Shown here piece by piece: positions 9,719 through 19,037 of a stretch of DNA of 64,000 nt. Made by a program: the position numbers and the translations under genes. Source of the DNA: an uncultured Clostridia bacterium (GTDB lineage Bacteria > Bacillota > Clostridia > Christensenellales > Borkfalkiaceae); the NCBI GenBank assembly GCA_944358655.1, contig CALVRO010000001.1, positions 62,001 through 126,000 of the forward strand, given 5' to 3'. Position 1 is the stretch's first letter. Each line of letters begins with the position of its first letter. The notes under the pieces are model-generated. The model was not told the DNA's origin, did not search any database, and worked only from the letters and a program-made list of their open reading frames with translations.

Positions 9719-9747
9719 ATTGTATCATATAATTAAGCGTTTGACAA
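9719..9747 (-). promoter_or_regulatory. Probable sigma-A promoter of the plsX-rnc operon
   Basis: Reverse-strand TTGTCA (9742-9747), a 17-bp spacer, then TACAAT (9719-9724), in an AT-rich pocket about 60 bp before plsX. This is a by-eye consensus match. Confidence 0.7.
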
Positions 9748-9764
9748 TTATTTTGACCATAAAT

Positions 9765-11021
9765 TTACCGCGCGCCGCTTTGGCCCCCTTCTTCGGCTCC
9801 GCGCACGGCCGCGACGGCCGAGTAGCTGTCGCGGCGGACGAGCTTTTGCGTGACGGCGCCCTCCCTCTCCTCCACGAGGTAGCCCTCGCTTATCGTGCCC
9901 TCTCTGCCGGGCGAAATGAGGCCCGCTTCGCCCTCGACGATTATATCTTCGGGCATGGGTATGACGCCGACGGTGCGCGAAAGAAAGGTGCGCTTTACGC
10001 CGTCGGACAGACCGTAGACCGAGCAGGACAGCACTCCGCCCGAGCAATCCGCGCGGATATATACGGGAAAGGACGAGGTGTTTGCGAATTTGAGGTCGCA
10101 GTATGTGCCGCTGACCATTGCGTCGCGCGAGGGAGCGACGTAGGACACGGCGAGGGAATGGGGGTGGTATTCGACTACTTTTAGCCCCGCGAGCACGGCG
10201 GCGTTGTAGAGGGTGGTGGACACCTGACACACTCCCCCTCCCACCCCCTCGGCAAAGCGGCCTTCGGAGATTATTTTGGCGCTCTTATACCCCCTTTCGG
10301 CCGTGCGCGGGCCGACGGCGGCGTTGAACGAAAAGGTGCGCCCCGGCTGCACTACATGGCCGTTGACCGAGCGGGCGGCGAGTGAGATATTGAAGGAGCG
10401 GGCGGAATTGGAGGAGTCGAAGCGCGTGGAAAAGGAGGCGAGGAGGGCCGTTCGTGCGCATATATCCTTGAGCAAAAGCGTGCGGGCGGTCACCTCTACG
10501 CGCGCGCGGACGGGCTGCAGCCCGCCCGAGAGCGAGCGGCGGATGTCCGAGATGAGCTCCTCCCTGCACACCTCGGCGCCGTCAGAGCCCTCGAAGTAGG
10601 TAAAGGGCTCACCCTCGGCGGAGAACTCGGCGTAGGGCTCGACGAGCGGTCGGCCATGCGCGGCGCAAATGCCGTTCACAATTCTTTCCAGACCGTTGAG
10701 ACGGAGTTCGGCGCGGGAAAAGTAGCTGCCCTTACGGCGTATGGAGCGGGTGAGCTCGAAGATGTCGTCGGTAAAGGCGAGGCAGGGCCACGAATACTCG
10801 CGGCGCTCGTCGCCGCACAGCACGACGAGGCGTTTGCCCTCCATCTCCTCCACCCTCTTCGCGCGGGCGGCAGTCTCGGCCGCCGCCCGCGTCATTCCGC
10901 CGACGTTGAGGCCGTCGATATATACGCCGAGGGGCAGGCGGGCGCCGAGGGCGGAGCAAAATAAAAAAGTACCCGCGCAAAACGCGAGTACGACAAGCAT
11001 GGCAAAAAACCTTTTCAGCAT
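9765..11021 (-). CDS. VanW-family exported protein with a YoaR-type N-terminal region
   Basis: 418 residues. Residues 6-25 form one hydrophobic segment without a lipobox, so it is probably a signal anchor or signal peptide facing the wall. Residues about 30-230 resemble the putative peptidoglycan-binding (YoaR-like) region found before VanW domains. Residues about 235-365 are the VanW domain, with VVQPGRTFSFNAAVGPRT, EGVGGGVCQVSTTLYNAAVL and YHPHSLAVSYVAP. The C-terminus could be a small beta domain, but I do not recognise a G5 domain. The biochemical role of VanW proteins is unknown; a cell-wall function is inferred. The start overlaps the preceding PHP gene by 7 bp, so it is the last gene of the recF-PHP-vanW operon. 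Confidence 0.88.
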   Translation of the reverse strand: MLKRFFAMLVVLAFCAGTFLFCSALGARLPLGVYIDGLNVGGMTRAAAETAARAKRVEEMEGKRLVVLCGDERREYSWPCLAFTDDIFELTRSIRRKGSYFSRAELRLNGLERIVNGICAAHGRPLVEPYAEFSAEGEPFTYFEGSDGAEVCREELISDIRRSLSGGLQPVRARVEVTARTLLLKDICARTALLASFSTRFDSSNSARSFNISLAARSVNGHVVQPGRTFSFNAAVGPRTAERGYKSAKIISEGRFAEGVGGGVCQVSTTLYNAAVLAGLKVVEYHPHSLAVSYVAPSRDAMVSGTYCDLKFANTSSFPVYIRADCSGGVLSCSVYGLSDGVKRTFLSRTVGVIPMPEDIIVEGEAGLISPGREGTISEGYLVEEREGAVTQKLVRRDSYSAVAAVRGAEEGGQSGAR

Positions 11022-11845
11022 ATTTTAAGCGCGCGGAGCACCTCGGCCGAGGGGTAGAACTCGGGCACGCCCACGCGGCGGGGGCCGTCCTTGAAGTGGG
11101 TGTCCGATCCCCCCGTGACGGCGAGGCCGAAGGTGCGGGCCATCTCCTTGTAGTAGACCGTTTCCTCATCAGTATGCCCCGAATACACGGCCTCTATGCC
11201 CCACAGGCCGAGAGAGGCGAGCCCGGCTATCATGCTCTCCTTGGCCTCCCTTTCCATCCTTATCCTGCCCGGGTGGGCGAGCGAGGGCAGACCTCCGCAC
11301 GCGAGGATGGTCTTTACCGCCTCCTCGGGCGTAAGCCTGCCTATGCGGGAGTGCCCCGCCTTGCCGTCTATTATATACGCGAGGTAGAAGGCGCCGGCCG
11401 TGGGGGCGTAACCCTTTTTGGCGGCCGCGCGGCAGAGGTGCATGGAGTGGACGGGCGTGCCCTCCATCCTGCGCTCGGCGAGCACTTCGTCCATAGTGAG
11501 GGCGATGCCGCGGGCGGAGAGTTTGGAGAGCATGTCCTCGCAGCGGGCGAAGGAGCCCTCGACCGACCGCCTGTAATAGGCGGCGTACTCGGGGCAGGAG
11601 GTATCCATGCCGTAGCCGAGCATGTGCACCTTTGTGAAGTTGTAGGCAGATATCTCGAGCCCCGCGACGGCGTAAATCCCCGCAGCCTTGGCAAGCGCCG
11701 CCGTCCGGGCGGAGGCGCACATGGTGTCGTGATCGGTGACCGAGATGAGCTTAAGGCCCGCGCTCTTTGCGGCCTCCACCACGTCGGCGGGCGACTGGAG
11801 GCCGTCCGAATAATAGGTGTGTATGTGCATGTCGGCGCGTATCAT
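11015..11845 (-). CDS. PHP-domain metal-dependent phosphoesterase
   Basis: 276 residues of the PHP superfamily, close to the stand-alone TrpH/YciV-type enzymes that hydrolyse 3',5'-bisphosphonucleotides or short RNA 5' ends (known for relatives, not shown here). Seen metal ligands: DMHIHTYYSDG at the N-terminus, SVTDHDT near residue 37, GLEIS near 63, SLAHPGR near 190 and GGSDTH near 252. A helical insert at about 110-165 matches the family. The start ATG overlaps the recF stop by four bases and its end overlaps vanW, so the three genes are translationally coupled. It is soluble, with no signal peptide. Confidence 0.9.
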   Translation of the reverse strand: MIRADMHIHTYYSDGLQSPADVVEAAKSAGLKLISVTDHDTMCASARTAALAKAAGIYAVAGLEISAYNFTKVHMLGYGMDTSCPEYAAYYRRSVEGSFARCEDMLSKLSARGIALTMDEVLAERRMEGTPVHSMHLCRAAAKKGYAPTAGAFYLAYIIDGKAGHSRIGRLTPEEAVKTILACGGLPSLAHPGRIRMEREAKESMIAGLASLGLWGIEAVYSGHTDEETVYYKEMARTFGLAVTGGSDTHFKDGPRRVGVPEFYPSAEVLRALKIC

Positions 11846-12927
11846 CTCTTTATAGCCCCTCCCTCTATGCGTATCCTGTTTATCTCCCTGCCCGAAAGCA
11901 CCCTTTCGGCGTGCGTGCAGGTGAGTATGGTCTGCAGCCCCTCGGTGCGGGCGACAAGCTTTTTGCGGCGGGCGAGGTCGAGCTCGGAGAGCACGTCGTC
12001 GAGAATGAGCACGGGATACTCGCCGCTTATCGATCGGAATATCTCCACCTCGGCAAGTTTTACCGCAAGCGCCGCCGTGCGCTGCTGACCCTGCGAGGCG
12101 TAAATTTTGGCGTCGGCGCCGTCTATCTTTATGTCGACGTCGTCGCGGTGGGGCCCCGTGGCCGTGTAGCCGAGGCGTATGTCGCGCTCGCAGCCCGCCC
12201 TGAGCTCACTGTACAGCGCCGCCTTGAGCTCCTCCTCGTCGCCCGAATACTTTCTCTCGGGCGAGAGGGTAAGTTTTTCCTTACCGTCGGTAAGGAAGGC
12301 GTGAGCCTCGGCCGCGAGAGGGGCGAGGTCGGCAATGTAGTCGGCCCTCCTCCTCGCCACGGCGGCGGCGTAGGCGCACAGCTGCTCGTCCCAGACGGGC
12401 AGAGTGTCGTAGACGAGGGCGACGTCCCTGTTCTTTAAAAGGTTGTTGCGCTGTTCCAAAATTCTGTTGTAGCGGGTGAGCGCAATGTAGTAGGGACGGG
12501 AGAGCTGGGAGAGCGAAATGTTTAAAAACCGCCGCCTCTCGTCGGGGCCGTCCTGAATGAGCCTGAGCTCGTGCGGGGAGAAGAATACGGCGTAGAGATT
12601 GCCCAAAAGATCGGCGTTGCGCACTATTTTGTTGCCGTTGACGCGCAGTTCGCGGCCGTTTTCGCGGATGACGGCGGAGAGGGTCATGTCGCCGTACCGG
12701 CCGGCGCAGACGGCAGAGACGCCCGCCTCCGCTTCGCCGCTTTTTATGAGCTGTTTATCCCGCCGCGCCCTCGGCGACGTGCCCGTGCACAGGTAGAAAA
12801 CGGCCTCGGCGCAGTTTGTCTTGCCCTGCGCGTTGCGGCCGAAGAGCACGTTGAGGCCGGGGGTAAACTCAAAACTCTCGTCGGCATAATTTCTGAAATT
12901 TTTTAACAACAAATTTTTTATGAGCAT
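11842..12927 (-). CDS. recF: DNA replication/repair protein RecF
   Basis: RecF is an SMC-like ABC ATPase that, with RecO and RecR, loads RecA on gapped DNA. Seen: 361 residues, the normal length. The N-terminus is MLIKNLLLKNFRNY, Walker A is FGRNAQGKTN, a signature-type region QGQQRTAALAVKLAE lies near residue 280, and Walker B is PVLILDDVLSELD near residue 310. It is the first gene of a leftward operon with PHP and vanW. The usual Firmicute order is dnaA-dnaN-recF on one strand; here recF diverges from dnaA across a 110-bp gap and dnaN is missing. Confidence 0.96.
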   Translation of the reverse strand: MLIKNLLLKNFRNYADESFEFTPGLNVLFGRNAQGKTNCAEAVFYLCTGTSPRARRDKQLIKSGEAEAGVSAVCAGRYGDMTLSAVIRENGRELRVNGNKIVRNADLLGNLYAVFFSPHELRLIQDGPDERRRFLNISLSQLSRPYYIALTRYNRILEQRNNLLKNRDVALVYDTLPVWDEQLCAYAAAVARRRADYIADLAPLAAEAHAFLTDGKEKLTLSPERKYSGDEEELKAALYSELRAGCERDIRLGYTATGPHRDDVDIKIDGADAKIYASQGQQRTAALAVKLAEVEIFRSISGEYPVLILDDVLSELDLARRKKLVARTEGLQTILTCTHAERVLSGREINRIRIEGGAIKR

Positions 12928-13037
12928 TGCTTGCCAAAATACTGTACTTTACGACCGGATTGTACTATAATATTAGAAACTTACCATACCATTTTAGCAC
13001 AAAATCAAGCAAAACACAAAGGGAATTTGATATAATT
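12928..13037. promoter_or_regulatory. Divergent intergenic region between recF and dnaA
   Basis: AT-rich, 110 bp. A TATAAT lies at 12966-12971 on the dnaA strand, with only a poor -35 (TGTACT at 12943-12948). A second TATAAT-like sequence overlaps the dnaA start region. The ribosome site AAAGGGA for dnaA is about 13 nt from the ATG. I find no TTATNCACA DnaA boxes here, so I do not call it oriC. Confidence 0.5.
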
Positions 13038-14387
13038 ATGGCCGCAAGCACAAACTTTGATTTTATTTATGAACCTATAAAGGAAAAGATGAGGGAGATA
13101 TTGAGCCACATAACCTATATCACCTACATCGAAAAGCTGAGGCCCGTCGACGTGGACGGGCGGTTCATAGTGCTTGAAACGCCCAACGAAAACTTTGCGC
13201 AGTACCTTACGGGCACCATTGCCGAAAAGATGCGCGAGGCGATAGTAAAGGCCGACGTGGGAGTTTCGGACTTCCGCCTCGTGGTGGAGGGCAGCAGCGA
13301 GTACGCCTACAACGCCCCCGCCGAGGAGAGCTATACTCCCCCCTCCTCCCTCGACAAGAAATACACCTTCGATTCCTTTGTGGTGGGAAAGAACAACGAG
13401 TTTGTCTACGCCGCCGCGCTCAACGTGGCCGAGGATCCCGCGGGCACATACAATCCCCTGTTCATATACGGCGGGACGGGGTTGGGCAAGACCCACCTCG
13501 TTCAGGCCATAGCCAACAAGATAGTCGCAGAAAAACCCAATTTAAAGGTGGTGTACGTCACCTGCGAGCAGTTCGTAAACGAGATAATAGACGCAATGTT
13601 CACGGGGCGCGGGCCCGACGCGCGCGACCGAGGCAACAGGCTGAGGCAGCGCTACCGCTCGGCCGACGTGCTGATAGTGGACGACATTCAGTTCATTGCC
13701 AACAAAAAGGCCGTGCAGGAGGAATTCTTTCACACATTCAACGAGCTCGTTTCCAAGGGCAAGCAGATAGTCATCTCCTCCGACCAGCCGCCCAAGGAGC
13801 TGACGGCGCTGGAGGAGAGGCTTAAAACGCGCTTTTCGGGCGGGCTGGTGTTCGACATACTCCCCCCCAACTTTGAGACCAAAGTGGCCATTTTAAAGCG
13901 CAAGGCCTTTGAAAAGAAGTGCCTTGTGCCCGACGAAGTGCTTACATTCCTGGCGCAGGATTCGGGCGACGACGTGAGGACGCTCGAGGGCAGGCTTACA
14001 AAGGTGATATTCGCAAGCAAGCTGCACGAGGTGCCCATAACCGTGGCGCTGGCTTCGAGCGCTTTGAACGAGGCAGTTTCGGAGGACGGCAAGGAGGAGA
14101 TAACGGCCGATTCTATTATAAACGCCGTGTGCTCGTACTACCGCGTAAAGCGGGACGACCTTGTGGGCAAGTGCAAGAAAAAGGAGCTTGTTCAGCCCCG
14201 ACAGATTTGCTGCTACCTTATGTGCGAGCTGCTCTCCCTCCCCCTTATGTCGATAGGCAAGGCGCTGGGCAACCGCAACCACACCACCATACTCTATTCG
14301 CGCAACAAGGTGGAGGAGATAAAGCAGGTAAACGACCGCATTGCCAAGGACATAGACGACATTAAAAACATAGTGCTCAAAAAATAA
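13038..14387 (+). CDS. dnaA: Chromosomal replication initiator DnaA
   Basis: DnaA binds oriC boxes, melts the origin and recruits the helicase. Seen: 449 residues. N-terminal domain I (about 1-75) is followed by a short linker. The AAA+ domain has Walker A GGTGLGKTH (about residue 142), Walker B VLIVDDIQFI (about 215) and a sensor region SSDQPPKELTALEERLKTRF. The C-terminal helix-turn-helix has RQICCYLMCELLSLPLMSIG and the DNA-contact motif GNRNHTTILYSR. I use the ATG at 13038 because the upstream 37 codons are unlike DnaA. It is followed by a clear terminator. It is not linked to dnaN, and recF is on the other strand. Confidence 0.97.
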   Translation: MAASTNFDFIYEPIKEKMREILSHITYITYIEKLRPVDVDGRFIVLETPNENFAQYLTGTIAEKMREAIVKADVGVSDFRLVVEGSSEYAYNAPAEESYTPPSSLDKKYTFDSFVVGKNNEFVYAAALNVAEDPAGTYNPLFIYGGTGLGKTHLVQAIANKIVAEKPNLKVVYVTCEQFVNEIIDAMFTGRGPDARDRGNRLRQRYRSADVLIVDDIQFIANKKAVQEEFFHTFNELVSKGKQIVISSDQPPKELTALEERLKTRFSGGLVFDILPPNFETKVAILKRKAFEKKCLVPDEVLTFLAQDSGDDVRTLEGRLTKVIFASKLHEVPITVALASSALNEAVSEDGKEEITADSIINAVCSYYRVKRDDLVGKCKKKELVQPRQICCYLMCELLSLPLMSIGKALGNRNHTTILYSRNKVEEIKQVNDRIAKDIDDIKNIVLKK

Positions 14388-14393
14388 ATTTTT

Positions 14394-14422
14394 AAATTGC
14401 CCGCCCGTCGGGCAATTTGATT
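14394..14422 (+). terminator. Rho-independent terminator of dnaA
   Basis: A perfect 10-bp stem (14394-14403 with 14409-14418, loop CCCGT) is followed by GATTTT, starting six bases after the dnaA stop. Confidence 0.85.
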
Positions 14423-14500
14423 TTACGGCGGAGAAAAAATAGGCGGACGGCGCGGCAAATTCCGGACTCTGTCCGTAAGCGCGACATGGTATGAGGCGAT

Positions 14501-14624
14501 GCATATTCGCCGCAGTTTGACAAAGTTCGGGCGGGCGAAGAGGCGCGCCGCAGATTAACAAAAGTTCGGGCGGGCGAAGAGGCATATTCACCACAGATTA
14601 ACAAAAGTTCGGGCGGGCGAAGAG
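14501..14624. repeat. Three tandem copies of a 39-43 bp repeat upstream of mnmG
   Basis: Units at 14501-14542, 14543-14581 and 14582-14624 share the core AAAGTTCGGGCGGGCGAAGA plus an upstream CAGATTAACA (CAGTTTGACA in unit 1) and GCATATTC. A fourth start (GCATATTCGCCCG) follows. There are no DnaA boxes. The array sits between the dnaA terminator and mnmG; its function is unknown. Confidence 0.85.
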
Positions 14625-14650
14625 GCATATTCGCCCGAAACAAGCAGGAT

Positions 14651-16516
14651 ATGGTAGAATTCAAAGAAGGCAGTTTTGATATTGTAGTAATAGGCGCCGG
14701 GCACGCCGGCTGCGAGGCCGCGCTGGCCTGCGCGAGGACGGGGCTCAAGACGGCCATGCTGACGCTCAATCTGGACAGCATAGCCTTTATGGCGTGCAAT
14801 CCCTCGATAGGGGGCACGGCCAAGGGGCACCTCGTGCGGGAGATAGACGCGCTGGGCGGCGAGATGGGCATAAATGCCGACAGGACGGCCATGCAGTTCA
14901 AAATGCTCAACATAGGCAAGGGCGCGGCCGTGCAGAGCCTGAGGTGCCAGTCGGACAAGAACGCCTACCACAGGCGCATGAAATATGTTCTGGAACACAC
15001 TCAAAACCTGCGCATAGTGCAGGGCGAGGCGGCGCGCATTTTGGTGAAAGAGGGCAGAGTATGCGGCGTTGAAACGACTTACGGCGGCATATTCGACTGC
15101 AGGGCGGCCATAGTTGCCACGGGCGTGTACCTCAACGCGCAGACCATTACGGGAGAGGTGATAAAGGACAGCGGGCCCAACGGGTTTGCGCCCGCCACAG
15201 AGCTCACCAAAAACCTTGCCGAACTGGGCTTCGGCGTGAGGAGGTTCAAGACGGGCACTCCCGCAAGGATAGACTTCCGCACGATAGACACAACAAAGTG
15301 CGTCGTTCAGCCGGGGGACGGCGAGGTGTACCCCTTCTCCTTCCTCGACGACAAAGTGCCCGCCGAGCAGACCGACTGCTATCTGACGTACACAAACAGG
15401 CGGACGCACGAAATAATACTTTCCAACCTCGACCGCTCGCCGCTGTACAACGGTACGATAGGCAGCACGGGGCCGAGGTACTGCCCTTCGATAGAGACAA
15501 AGGTGGTGCGCTTTTCGGACAAAGAGAGGCACCAGATATTCATAGAGCCCGAGGGCGCCGACACGCTGGAGGCGTATATACAGGGCATGTCCTCCTCCCT
15601 CCCCCACGACATTCAGAGGGACATGTACCGCTCGGTGGCGGGGCTGGAGAGGTGCGACATAATGCGCTACGCCTACGCCATAGAGTACGACTGCATAGAC
15701 ACGCTGGACGTTAAGCCGACGTTGGAGTTCAAGAAGGTGGAAAACCTTTACACGGCGGGACAGATAAACGGCACTTCGGGCTACGAGGAGGCCGCCGCGC
15801 AGGGGCTTATGGCGGGGCTGAACGCCTCGCTGAAGCTGAGGGGCCTGCCGCCCCTCGTGCTCGGGCGGGACGAGGCGTATATAGGCGTGCTGATAGACGA
15901 CCTTGTTACAAAGGGCACGGAGGAGCCCTACCGCATGATGACCTCGCGCGCAGAACACAGGATAGAGCTGAGGCAGGACAACGCCGACTTCAGGCTCACC
16001 CAAAAGGGGTACGACTGCGGGCTGGTGACAAAGGAGCGCTACCAAAGGTATTTAAAACGCAGGGCCGACTTTTCCGAGGTCATGCGCGCGCTTGAAAAGA
16101 GGCTGACAAAGGAGCAGACCGACGGACTGCTCACCGCGCACTCCCTCCCCCCCGCGGCGCGAGCCGCCTCACCCGCGGAACTGATAAAGCGGGGCATTTC
16201 GCTCAAGGATATATGCGGGGCAACGGGTATTTTGGAAGGGTGCGACAGGTCTGTTGCCGAGAGCGCAGAGATAGAGATAAAGTACGAGGGATACCTTAAA
16301 AAGGGGCGCGAGGAGATAGAGAGGGCGAAAAAGCTTGAAGGCAGGCTGCTGCCCGACGACATAGACTATTTGAAGATAGACGGCCTGAGGCTGGAGGCGC
16401 GCGAAAAGCTTGAAAGGGTGAGGCCGCGTTCGCTCGGACAGGCGGGCAGGATATCGGGCGTAAACCCCGCCGACATATCCGTGCTGATGATATACCTTGC
16501 CTTAAACGGCAAATAA
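14651..16516 (+). CDS. mnmG: tRNA uridine-5-carboxymethylaminomethyl modification enzyme MnmG (GidA)
   Basis: FAD-dependent partner of MnmE that modifies the wobble uridine (cmnm5U34) of certain tRNAs. Seen: 621 residues, the usual length. The N-terminal dinucleotide motif is VIGAGHAGCEAA. Also present are MACNPSIGGTAKGH, the ATGVYLN segment, FKTGTPARID, LDRSPLYNGTI, the second FAD motif with AGQINGTSGYEEAAAQG, the TSRAEHR segment and the GidA C-terminal helical domain. The start ATG at 14651 has only a close AGCAGG upstream, so it may be weakly initiated. mnmG is commonly near dnaA in Firmicutes, which fits. The usual neighbours mnmE and rsmG are not in the window. Confidence 0.97.
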   Translation: MVEFKEGSFDIVVIGAGHAGCEAALACARTGLKTAMLTLNLDSIAFMACNPSIGGTAKGHLVREIDALGGEMGINADRTAMQFKMLNIGKGAAVQSLRCQSDKNAYHRRMKYVLEHTQNLRIVQGEAARILVKEGRVCGVETTYGGIFDCRAAIVATGVYLNAQTITGEVIKDSGPNGFAPATELTKNLAELGFGVRRFKTGTPARIDFRTIDTTKCVVQPGDGEVYPFSFLDDKVPAEQTDCYLTYTNRRTHEIILSNLDRSPLYNGTIGSTGPRYCPSIETKVVRFSDKERHQIFIEPEGADTLEAYIQGMSSSLPHDIQRDMYRSVAGLERCDIMRYAYAIEYDCIDTLDVKPTLEFKKVENLYTAGQINGTSGYEEAAAQGLMAGLNASLKLRGLPPLVLGRDEAYIGVLIDDLVTKGTEEPYRMMTSRAEHRIELRQDNADFRLTQKGYDCGLVTKERYQRYLKRRADFSEVMRALEKRLTKEQTDGLLTAHSLPPAARAASPAELIKRGISLKDICGATGILEGCDRSVAESAEIEIKYEGYLKKGREEIERAKKLEGRLLPDDIDYLKIDGLRLEAREKLERVRPRSLGQAGRISGVNPADISVLMIYLALNGK

Positions 16517-16554
16517 AAATTGCGCATGGTTGCTCCGTCCGGGCGGACGGAGAG

Positions 16555-16597
16555 GGGCGCGGCGGCTGCAAAAGCAGCCGCCGCGCCCTTAATTGTT
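16555..16597 (+). terminator. Terminator after mnmG
   Basis: A perfect 15-bp GC stem (16555-16569 with 16574-16588, loop AAAA) is followed by TTAATTGTT. A smaller 8-bp hairpin precedes it at 16533-16552. The T tract is weak, so efficiency is uncertain. Confidence 0.7.
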
Positions 16598-16703
16598 CCG
16601 AGCGGACGGGCACGAGCTCTTTAAATGAGGAAAACGACAGAAAATGACGGGCGGCGACCAAAAAATTTAAAATATTCGCCGAGTCCGCCATTAAAATGGA
16701 GGC

Positions 16704-18986
16704 ATGCGTTGCAGGATAAAAATTAAAAACATAGCCGTATATGCGGCATATGCCGCGGGGACGGTGCTGATAAATTTTGCGGCGGGCGGAGCGCCCCTCT
16801 CCCTGGGGCTGTGCTTTGCCATGCTGGCCTGCGGGGCGAACATTTTTGCCGTGCCCGCCATATATGTGCTCGCCTCGGTGCCATCGCTGAATTGGGTGAC
16901 CATGCTTATAAGTCTGTACGAGGGGGCGTTTTTGTGCGGAGTGACGGCCATTTACCGCCGCGCGCACAGAAAGATAAAGTACGCCTACGCCGCCGTGATG
17001 GCCGTGGCGATGGCGCCCTTTGTGGCCTTTTCGCCGTGGGAGGGCATACGCGACCTCGGCTTCACCGACGACAGGTACATAATAAAGGCGGTGGCCGCCG
17101 CGGCCGTGATAGTCTTTTCGCTCTTCTGCCTAAAGGCGGTGTACGCCATGATGTACAGGCTGTTCCGCTGCCGCCTGAAGAGCGAGGAATACATATGCCT
17201 CGCCGTGCTGTTTACGGTGGCGGGGATAGGTTTTTACAATGCGTGCGGGCTGTACGTTTACCTTGCGGCGGGCTGCGGGGCGGTGGTGTTCTGCGTCAGA
17301 CTGACGCGCAGCCCCGCGGCGCTGGCCATAGCCTGCGCCGCGGGGCTGCCCCTGCTGTTTGCCGCCCTGTCGCTCGAATACATAGCGCTCTTCTGCCTGC
17401 TGGCCTGCGCGGGGCTGCTGTTTGCCTGCGCGGGACGGGGCGCGCCCTCGGCCGCCGCAATGGCGTGCGGAGCGATATACTTCTACCTTTCGGGAGCGTT
17501 TACGCAGGGCGTCGCCGCGGCCGTGATAAACGCCCTCACCCTCGCCGTATGCTGTCTTGCGCCCGCGCTGCCGACGGACAGATATATGTCGGCGCTCGGC
17601 AGAAAATTTTTTGTAAGGGACGGCGTGCCCGAGCTGTTCGAGGCGCGCCTGCGCGACGGGACGAGCCGCAAACTGTTCAAGACCAGCCAGGTATTCCGCG
17701 AGATACAGAGCGCCTTTCTGGCCTTTGACGAGCCTATGGGCGACGACGCCGTGCGGGCGCGCGTGCTGGCGGAGATACGCGGCAAACTGTGCACAAACTG
17801 CGACAGGCGGCAAAAGTGCGCCGCAAGCAACGTCTACGACGGCTTTGAAAGGCTGATGCACTCGGGGTGCATAAAGGGCAAAGTCAGCCTTGTAGACCTG
17901 CCCGCCGAAATAACCGTAAACTGCGCCCACCCCTCGGACGTGATGAACGAGATGAACAGGGGGCTTGCGCGCATGAAGCGCATGGCCGCCGAGGCCGAGA
18001 GCGCGCGCAGCGGCAGGCTGCTGCTGGCCAATCAGGCAAAGGGGATAAGCGAGGTTTTGAAGAGCGCCGCCGTGGATATCGCCCGCGAGGGGGCGCGTCA
18101 GGCCGACAGGGAAAAGGCCGTGGAGGACATGCTGACGGGCGGAGGCATCTGCGCGACCGAAGTTAAGATATGCGGCGACGGCGGCGAAGTCTATCTGACC
18201 ATAGCGGGCAAGGCGGGCGCAAACACGCTTGCAGAGGGTCTTAAGGCTGCGCTGGGCAGGCCGTACATACTGCGCGACAGGCTGGAACTCGGGCCCGAGC
18301 GCACCTGTTATCTGTTTGTGCGGCCGCCCGAATACGACGCTGCGTTCGGCGTGGCGTGCGCCGTAAAGGACGGCGAGAGGGCCTCGGGCGATACTCACTC
18401 GGTGATAAAGATAAACGAGCACGCCTTTTTGATGGCGCTGTGCGACGGCATGGGCAGCGGGGCGGCGGCGCACAAGGTGTCCTCCACCACCATTTCGCTG
18501 GTAGAGGCCTTTTTCCGCGCCGAGATGCCCTGCAAGACCATTCTCGAGACCATAAATAAACTTATGACATTCAACCGCGACGAGAGCTTTACCTGCATGG
18601 ACATAGCCTCGGTAGACCTCAACACGCTGAGCGCGGGCTTTATAAAGATAGGTTCGCCGCCCGGCATAATAATAAAAAAGGACGGCATAAAGGTGATGGA
18701 GAGCGCCTCGCTGCCCCTCGGCATACTCGACAGCATACGCCCCACGGTGTGCGAGGAGAGGCTGGACGAGGACGACACCGTGGTGTTTATGAGCGACGGG
18801 ATAACTTCGGCCTTTCCCTCGGCGACGGACATGTACGGCATGCTTGAAAGGCTGAGGCCGCTCAATCCGCAGAGCGCCGCCGACGGCATACTCGCCGCCG
18901 CCAAGAAGGCGGCAGGCGGAAGGGCGGCGGACGACATGACCGTGCTTGCCGTGAGGATATTTAAAAACACGGCTGCCTCGGCGTGA
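16704..18986 (+). CDS. spoIIE: Stage II sporulation protein E-type PP2C phosphatase
   Basis: SpoIIE is a membrane phosphatase that dephosphorylates SpoIIAA to switch on sigma-F in the forespore and also acts at the polar septum. Seen: 760 residues. About residues 10-290 are a run of hydrophobic helices. A linker domain (about 290-540) includes a Cys-rich patch CTNCDRRQKC. The C-terminal PP2C domain (about 550-757) has FLMALCDGMGSG, the MSDGIT motif and DDMTVLAVR, so the metal-binding aspartates are present. The ATG at 16704 is only one base from GGAGG, which is oddly close; no better in-frame start is visible. It implies sporulation ability now or in recent ancestry. Confidence 0.93.
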   Translation: MRCRIKIKNIAVYAAYAAGTVLINFAAGGAPLSLGLCFAMLACGANIFAVPAIYVLASVPSLNWVTMLISLYEGAFLCGVTAIYRRAHRKIKYAYAAVMAVAMAPFVAFSPWEGIRDLGFTDDRYIIKAVAAAAVIVFSLFCLKAVYAMMYRLFRCRLKSEEYICLAVLFTVAGIGFYNACGLYVYLAAGCGAVVFCVRLTRSPAALAIACAAGLPLLFAALSLEYIALFCLLACAGLLFACAGRGAPSAAAMACGAIYFYLSGAFTQGVAAAVINALTLAVCCLAPALPTDRYMSALGRKFFVRDGVPELFEARLRDGTSRKLFKTSQVFREIQSAFLAFDEPMGDDAVRARVLAEIRGKLCTNCDRRQKCAASNVYDGFERLMHSGCIKGKVSLVDLPAEITVNCAHPSDVMNEMNRGLARMKRMAAEAESARSGRLLLANQAKGISEVLKSAAVDIAREGARQADREKAVEDMLTGGGICATEVKICGDGGEVYLTIAGKAGANTLAEGLKAALGRPYILRDRLELGPERTCYLFVRPPEYDAAFGVACAVKDGERASGDTHSVIKINEHAFLMALCDGMGSGAAAHKVSSTTISLVEAFFRAEMPCKTILETINKLMTFNRDESFTCMDIASVDLNTLSAGFIKIGSPPGIIIKKDGIKVMESASLPLGILDSIRPTVCEERLDEDDTVVFMSDGITSAFPSATDMYGMLERLRPLNPQSAADGILAAAKKAAGGRAADDMTVLAVRIFKNTAASA

Positions 18987-19037
18987 GCAGCTGCACACGC
19001 CTTCGTCCCCCGCATAATAAATGCACGCTTGTGAAGG

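Noticed and set aside
14588..16045. 485-residue reverse frame across mnmG
   Set aside because: Antisense shadow; the plus strand encodes complete MnmG.
17130..18998. 622-residue reverse frame across spoIIE
   Set aside because: Antisense shadow of a clear PP2C/SpoIIE gene caused by high-GC codon use; no family motifs.
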